Source of the DNA: Glandiceps talaboti
Lineage: Eukaryota; Hemichordata; Enteropneusta; Spengelidae
Assembly (NCBI RefSeq): GCF_964340395.1
Contig: NC_135564.1
Coordinates: forward strand, 4,882,361 to 4,946,360
DNA: 64,000 bases
Direction of reading: 5' to 3'
Shown one piece after another: positions 58,421 through 64,000 of this stretch; the first letter of the stretch is position 1, and each line of letters starts with the position of its first letter. A program made the translations under genes and the position numbers. Under the pieces are notes generated by a model. The model was not told the DNA's origin, ran no database searches, and saw nothing but the letters and a program-made list of their open reading frames with translations.

Positions 58421-58634
58421 GCACTACATATTGCTATGGAAACTTTCCTAGTACAGATGTGAATGTGCTCAAAATGAGAGGGCCAAGAATTGCCGTGATG
58501 TACAATAATATAACTACGCTGAAAAAAACAACATAAAACAGGGATGCAACAAGGAATGAGACTTAACACCTTGAGTTAAGATTTATTGAAGCAATACACG
58601 GGTATATCTCAGTATAATGATTTATAAAAGTTAC

Positions 58635-58860
58635 AGATCATAGTAAAGACATTATTCTGAAACAATGCAGATTGCTGTGTATACTTTCTCAGTTAAAGAC
58701 ATTACCTTGAAACACTGTGGATTGCTGTGTACACTTTCTCAGTTAAAGGCAATATCTTGAAACACTGCAGATTGCTGTGTACACTTTCTCAGTTGTAGAT
58801 GTTATCTTGAAACTGTGGGGATTGCTGTGTATACTTGTCTCAGTACAGATGTGAATAGGC
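58635..58860. repeat. 55-bp minisatellite, four copies
   Basis: GATTGCTGTGTACACTTTCT plus CAGTTAAAGACATTATCTTG and a GAAACACTGCA-like segment recurs four times. A related single unit occurs near 57805, part of the local triplication. Confidence 0.75.
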
Positions 58861-59181
58861 TAAAAATAAGGACAAGAATTGCTATGTTTTACAATAATAT
58901 AACTATAATGAAACAAATGAATAAGTGACTTAACATAGATACACAGAAAGTTTACTACAAGGCAATAACAAATAAAGCTGCAGTTTCAATTTCCAGTTAT
59001 ACTGTACTGTATAGAAATTAGGTATTTAGTATTGTGTATACTTGTGTTCAATATGAACAGAGCTCTATAATATGAAACTCTACAGCAAGTCATAGGTTTA
59101 TACACAAAGTACAAAAGGGACGCTATAATGAAGTAAGCAATAATTGAAATATTATAGGGTATAACCCGTATCTTGATAGGT

Positions 59182-59215
<34 letters not shown>

Positions 59216-62062
59216 AGTACATAGTCATGAAAATATATTTAGGATTTGAAAATATTCAAACATTGCATAATTATTTATCATTGTGATTATGGTGGACAGT
59301 AGTATTGATAATCTGTGTGAAGATCATCAAAGACCAAACAAAAGTATGACTCAAGTTCAGTGTAGAATCAGACACTGTAACATTCAATTTGTGAATTCTC
59401 ATGGACCAAAGGTTCAAGCTGAGTAAATTTGACTAAATATGAAATAATTGAAAAGTTGAAAAGTTTAGAAATCATGTTATTAGCATACACTGGTTGAGTG
59501 ATATAGGTTCAACTTGTGTATATTACACTACCTTGAGTTCCTCGTTTTCAAATCTGTGACGTTTTCATGCTTTTCATTATATTAGCTCCTCACACTTAGT
59601 CCGCTTGGAGCTTTCCACCCTTCAGAATGTTTGTATTTGGTTTGTCTGCATCATCTTCCAATGGAGTTACAGGCCACTGTATTAACAGATAGGGAGGTTC
59701 AGGGTGACAGGATTGAAACATAGTTTGGATATATTTTTATATAGGAAATTGTATAATGAATATAGTACAATTTGGTGACATTTTTGTTGGTGTCTTATTA
59801 ATCAAACAGGGTCTTTTATTTATAAATATAGTGTAGAAGTTTTTATATTGTCGTGTTTATGTTTACTCAACCATAAACACCACCTAACAAATAATGCAAC
59901 ATTTTGAATAACTCACTTTTTAAAAACTTAAAATATGTTGTCACGGAAGTGATTTTCTCTTTAATCCATGGAGGTAAATATTTTGGAATGTAAATTTTGA
60001 TTTAACATTATATTATTTTGTGATTTTATGATCTTAGTTCACTTTTTTTAGACAGAAGCAACCCCGAGATTGTGTTTAAGATGTCAATAAACTTTTGACA
60101 GGATGACATTTACAGATAGTGTTTGTGTAGTATGGATCTCAAAGCTAGTAGATAGCGCCCTCTGGTGTCACATCTTTGTAGTGACGGAGATGACTGAGTT
60201 TGCACACATGACTGTGTCCGTGACTCTACCACAAGTATGACTGTGTGAATTATTCACAAACCTTTTATATATTTCCTCAGCAACACCTGATAATGATGTA
60301 CTACATGCCAATTTGTAAGGAAAAAGAAATTTGCAGGGGTATACGTATATACGCGGTCCCTTTGTTTAATGGTATTTCTGTATGTGATAGTTTCAAATAA
60401 CGAATCTGACAAAATATATCTTTATCTTGCGCTGCAGTTTGTCAATTTTTTCATTCATAACAAATCAAAATAAGAAACCTTTTCAGAATGTTGCTTATGA
60501 ACAATGCATATTTTGACACTTGAATTTTCATGGAGACGCCATGTAGCACTGTCATCCTCGGCTTTTGTTCGACAATCTTCGGAGCACAATCCGAGGTCTT
60601 ACAACACTAGAAAGTGGATGTGATATTTATGCATATTTAATTTGCCACAATCACGACCAGCCTCATTTTTGAACGTTGTGCGTTATTGTATTAATCTGAC
60701 GTCACTAGTGGTGGTCTGTAAGATACACCATGTTGGGCGCCCTCACACTGTACACATCGGCCAACTTGAGTAATAGCTGATAGTTTACAGAATATATACA
60801 TTTATTTTCATTACTGATTCTTATAATATATATGTATTTTCTAACATTTTACTGTACTCCATAATACACGCCGTTTTACACAGTTGGTCTGCAAGCAAAC
60901 GACTGTAAAAAACTGTATTTTAAAGATACGTCTCGATCGGAATGTAATTTTATTAAACTTGCTCTCAGTGATGTAGCAAGTACATTTACTGGACATACAA
61001 ATTCGTACTAAAAAAAATATTAAAAAAGACGCGATTTTTGCGAACGTAAATTTTCATCTTCTATGTTTTACATGGTTGCTAAAGTTTCTCTTGCAAGATC
61101 GAATAGTACATGTGAATACATTATCGGTCCTCTTTTTGTACGTGTACCTTTCCCGAAGTCTTGTAACTCGTTACTATGACTACCCTCTAGTTATTGACAC
61201 TTTTATGAACATGTTTCAAATACTGATTACTTAGCGATCCCACCTCTACACAGCATGCAAAAATAGATTTTGAAAATACGCCCTCAGCTAATAACTCAGA
61301 TGACCATCACACAGTACGTAGGAACTAACCTCTTGACAAGTGCAGTTCGACAGAAAATTGTGTACAATAAACACGACGTCGTATCTATAAGGAGTCAAGA
61401 TTTTATGCATTTTCACGAATTTTTCGGACTTTGATATTCCATTGTATTACATCCTGTCAGAGGACAGTACTGTTTGACAACAGTTCTTTGGGTCTTCTAT
61501 TATACGGCAATCTGGGAATCAATATATGAAAATAAATTTCAAAAAAAAAAATATATCTAAAAAATTATAGAATTTAACATCGGCTCGTTTGTTGGACTTC
61601 AGCGATAGGTTTTTAAAATCACCTTGTCTGAGGACCTTTTAATATTATCAATACGAGGCGACTTTGACAATATGCACGAGCGATTGCCGAATTGGATCCA
61701 TGCAAGATCATTACACCGTTGTACTAAGTGTAACAATGAAGCCGAGTTATTGATCGTTCGGAAATTCAACACTTATTCTTCGGATTTTGTATCTAATTCC
61801 GTCTATACATTTGTATAGGTCAATGCGGTTTTGACTCGGAGGTTTCGCTCGATAAAAAATCTTCGATATTACACTTTTTTTTCCATTTTTTTTAGTGACA
61901 CAAGATCCAGAAATTGTAACATAACAACAAAGTATACTCCATACCCTCGTACAACTCAGTTACAGCAATGTAACACAATCGTGAAAATATGACCCAAATT
62001 GCCGTTGTATGTGTAAGACTGTGATATGACGCGACGTTCCTCCGGGGGTATCTCGTACTTAC

Positions 62063-62138
62063 AAGTGTCGGCGTCTTTCAAATTTGCTTGTATTGCTTCT
62101 GCAATCGACTTCCGATAGGAAAACACGGAGCGAATCAT
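62063..62138 (-). CDS. Weak candidate first coding exon of a leftward gene
   Basis: An ATG at 62138 opens a frame reading MIRSVFSYRKSIAEAIQANL for 25 codons. A strong donor ACTT|GTAAGTAC follows, ending the exon at 62063. It lies in CpG-retaining DNA. I do not recognise the peptide and found no second exon to the left, so this may be chance. Confidence 0.15.
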
Positions 62139-62762
62139 GGAAAAATGGAATGGTGTTAATAGATTTTTCATTAGACGCGACACATTTGTTCAACTTTAAC
62201 ATATTACAGTTTCTTATTATCGAATCGTATGAAAACCCATTTAGCAGTAACACAGTAATCCCACTACGTCACAGCGTGTCACGGAAGGTCTATATCAATT
62301 CGATTTCATCGAGAAGAATGCAAAAAATCACTTTCATGAACCATTAGGAGCATAAGAACATGCCAGGTTAATCTTCTCAAGGGTACGGTGCGCATGTCTT
62401 TACATCAATCGGGACTTCAGTCTGTTATACATACTGTGAATATATAAGTTTTGCCCATTTTTCTCTTTTCATGGGTGTAGTTCTAATTCCGTATATTATG
62501 CCATAGTTGTATGCGTTTGAACAAACAATACTCCATCATTAACTCATTATCACCACCATTATATTGTGCATAACCACTTTGTCGTTGAAGCTTTGTTATA
62601 TCAAAGTTACAGCCAATCAACCTAGATATTTTTGTAAAGCCAAGAAAATATAGAGTTGAAATGAGCCATGGGAACCACGAAATATGCAAATGACATGCAA
62701 ATTGTGTGGTTCTCTCGTGCTCTAAATATTAGCTAAAACGTTGCTTGCATGGGTTTTATTAC

Positions 62763-62918
62763 ATTATTCTCCAATATTTTTCTCCTTTCACCCAGAGGGA
62801 CGTATTTGTAACACAAAGCTGGGTTTGTCACACTACTCGCCTTTGACTCGTAGTGACAGGTCCCCTCATGTCACTCGTATTTGTCTCGGCTGAATGATCA
62901 AAAATATTGGGGAATAAT
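62763..62918. mobile_element. 156-bp element with 19-bp terminal inverted repeats
   Basis: ATTATTCTCCAATATTTTT at 62763-62781 and its complement ATTATTCCCCAATATTTTT at 62900-62918 differ at one base. The interior contains a smaller inverted pair around CACTACTCGCC and ACTCGTAGTGACA. Related AATATTTTTCTTCAT-type ends occur near 20997-21080. There is no ORF. Confidence 0.5.
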
Positions 62919-63780
62919 ATCCACAAGTCTTGTATATTTGGAACATGTTATGGTCCAAAGTGAAGCAGCACGACTTCTGTCTATTAGTTCTGAGGATTTC
63001 AATTCGTGATTTCGCTAGAATGTCACATTTTATTCTCGCATCGCTACCCAAAGATATCTATATATATTAAAAACATCTTAGTACAGATTAGTCATATATC
63101 AGTTTTTACGGTATTCACATTTTTGTTCTCGCCTCTCTGTTTTCTTAGTTCTTTCTACTCCGTTCGAATGTTTAATACAATAGCCTTAATCGAAAACACA
63201 TCTCCTTCGGTTCTTTGTATAACCTACGGTTATAATCGGGTGTTTCAACTTCATATTGCTCCGTAATCACGAGTAAAGTACACTCATTTCATATGAAAAT
63301 GTCTTTATCTCTCCAGATGGCGTTCTCCTTTCCAGAAAAGGGCGTTGTCATTTCCGTAAGAACGTGCGACTACAGCGCTTCACAAACAAACATGGAAATG
63401 CAGCATATTATTAAGATCACTGTGTACAGTTTCGTATCACACCTTTTCACTGTGTAAATGTACACTATAGACACAGACATTGACATTGACATTGCTTGTC
63501 ACAGGGAAGGTGATAGAGATGACACTTAGGATTTAGTGAAAATGCTCCTAGATCCTCGGAAATAGGCTGTTTAAACTTTTGTAGATACTTCGTTTTTGAA
63601 AACCCCAACCCATTCTCAGTAAAAAACCAACAATCAGGGCCACCGTACAAATGTTTGAAATAGAGATTACAATGTTATCAAAATTAAACCATTTAGAATC
63701 CAACATGGCCGCCAAATACTATGGGGAAATAAGAGATTGTAGATTTCCTTGGAAACAAGATGGCGGAGCACAAATTTCCG

Positions 63781-63812
63781 TCAGTCCGTCCGTCCGCCCG
63801 ACCGTCCGTCCA
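63781..63812. repeat. (GTCC)n-like microsatellite
   Basis: Eight imperfect GTCC/GCCC/GACC tetranucleotides follow the YY1-like motifs. Confidence 0.85.
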
Positions 63813-64000
63813 TGCGTATCATTTCCACTATGGTGTTTATTGCAAAATATGAGTTGTTGTTATCATGATATTTACAGACATATAATAACACTGCCATGAT
63901 CCCTATAAATAGAGACCACATCATATTTTTTATCATATTACATAACACAGCATGGTACCCATACATGGATAACTACCTGTCATACTTTAATTTGTACTGA

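Larger units (their letters stand above)
56209..60300. other. SLC5 3' flank and repeat-bearing intergenic DNA
   Basis: A candidate poly(A) signal AATAAA is at 56819-56824. It contains a local triplication (about 57760-57960, 58425-58620, 58840-58980), a complete TTAA MITE, a 55-bp minisatellite and a (CAA)n microsatellite at about 59181-59216. No ORF shows family resemblance on either strand. Confidence 0.55.
60301..64000. other. CpG-retaining, repeat-poor interval without a convincing gene
   Basis: CpG dinucleotides are visibly more frequent from about 60350 to 63400 than in the preceding intergenic DNA, and tandem repeats are nearly absent. It contains two octamer motifs at 62684 and 62695, a short inverted-repeat element at 62763-62918, YY1-like motifs near 63701 and 63753, and a (GTCC)n tract. 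Reading frames are short on both strands. The appearance is of a promoter or enhancer domain for a gene outside the window. Confidence 0.4.

Noticed and set aside
61624-61818. 64-codon plus ORF in the CpG-retaining block
   Set aside because: It begins at a TTG, has no domain and no splice signals that extend it.

Overview
This is a gene-containing stretch of an animal nuclear genome. Every recognisable gene has GT-AG introns or a typical animal domain architecture, and the DNA between them is AT-rich and packed with microsatellites, minisatellites and short palindromic transposons. The species is not obvious. A mitochondrial creatine kinase argues against insects and most molluscs, which use arginine kinase. 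An invertebrate deuterostome (cephalochordate, hemichordate or echinoderm) fits best, but an annelid-like or brachiopod-like lophotrochozoan is not excluded.

Layout, left to right. (1) The last exon of RFX7 enters from the left edge (15-3038, +), followed by about 8 kb of repeat-rich DNA. (2) GGACT (gamma-glutamylaminecyclotransferase, two exons, -) sits head-to-head with GPATCH4 (six exons, +) across a 175-bp gap that is probably a shared promoter. (3) A 28-bp minisatellite of about 39 copies lies just past the GPATCH4 poly(A) signal. (4) A divergent Hsp70 (eight exons, +, 568 aa) has a normal fold signature, but it has lost the catalytic Glu and nearly all of the lid, and it carries a His/Cys-rich insert. 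(5) About 5.7 kb of tandem repeats includes a 156-bp higher-order array. (6) The mitochondrial creatine kinase (seven coding exons, -, 422 aa) is intact. (7) An intronless BTB-BACK-Kelch gene (+, 576 aa) lies upstream of it in divergent orientation. (8) A Na+-coupled SLC5 transporter closest by eye to SLC5A6/SMVT (fourteen exons, +, 622 aa) follows. (9) The last 7.8 kb have no convincing gene, but contain a CpG-retaining, repeat-poor block that looks like regulatory DNA.

The genes are ordinary single-copy housekeeping or metabolic neighbours rather than a functional cluster. I found no operon-like or defence-like system. The most interesting observations are these. In the SLC5 gene, the 3' ends of exons 9 and 10 have been tandemly duplicated into the introns that follow them, and one copy is an open, frame-preserving 72-nt candidate cassette exon. 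The Hsp70 has an unusual set of changes. Mobile elements are nested at 13.7-14.6 kb: a hairpin element with an 11-bp direct repeat, and a 683-bp element whose two ends are arrays of a GTCAAAACGTCCCCGG-type unit, both sitting in remnants of an older palindromic repeat.

All exon models were assembled by eye from splice signals, reading-frame continuity and family similarity. No alignment, transcript or database search was available.
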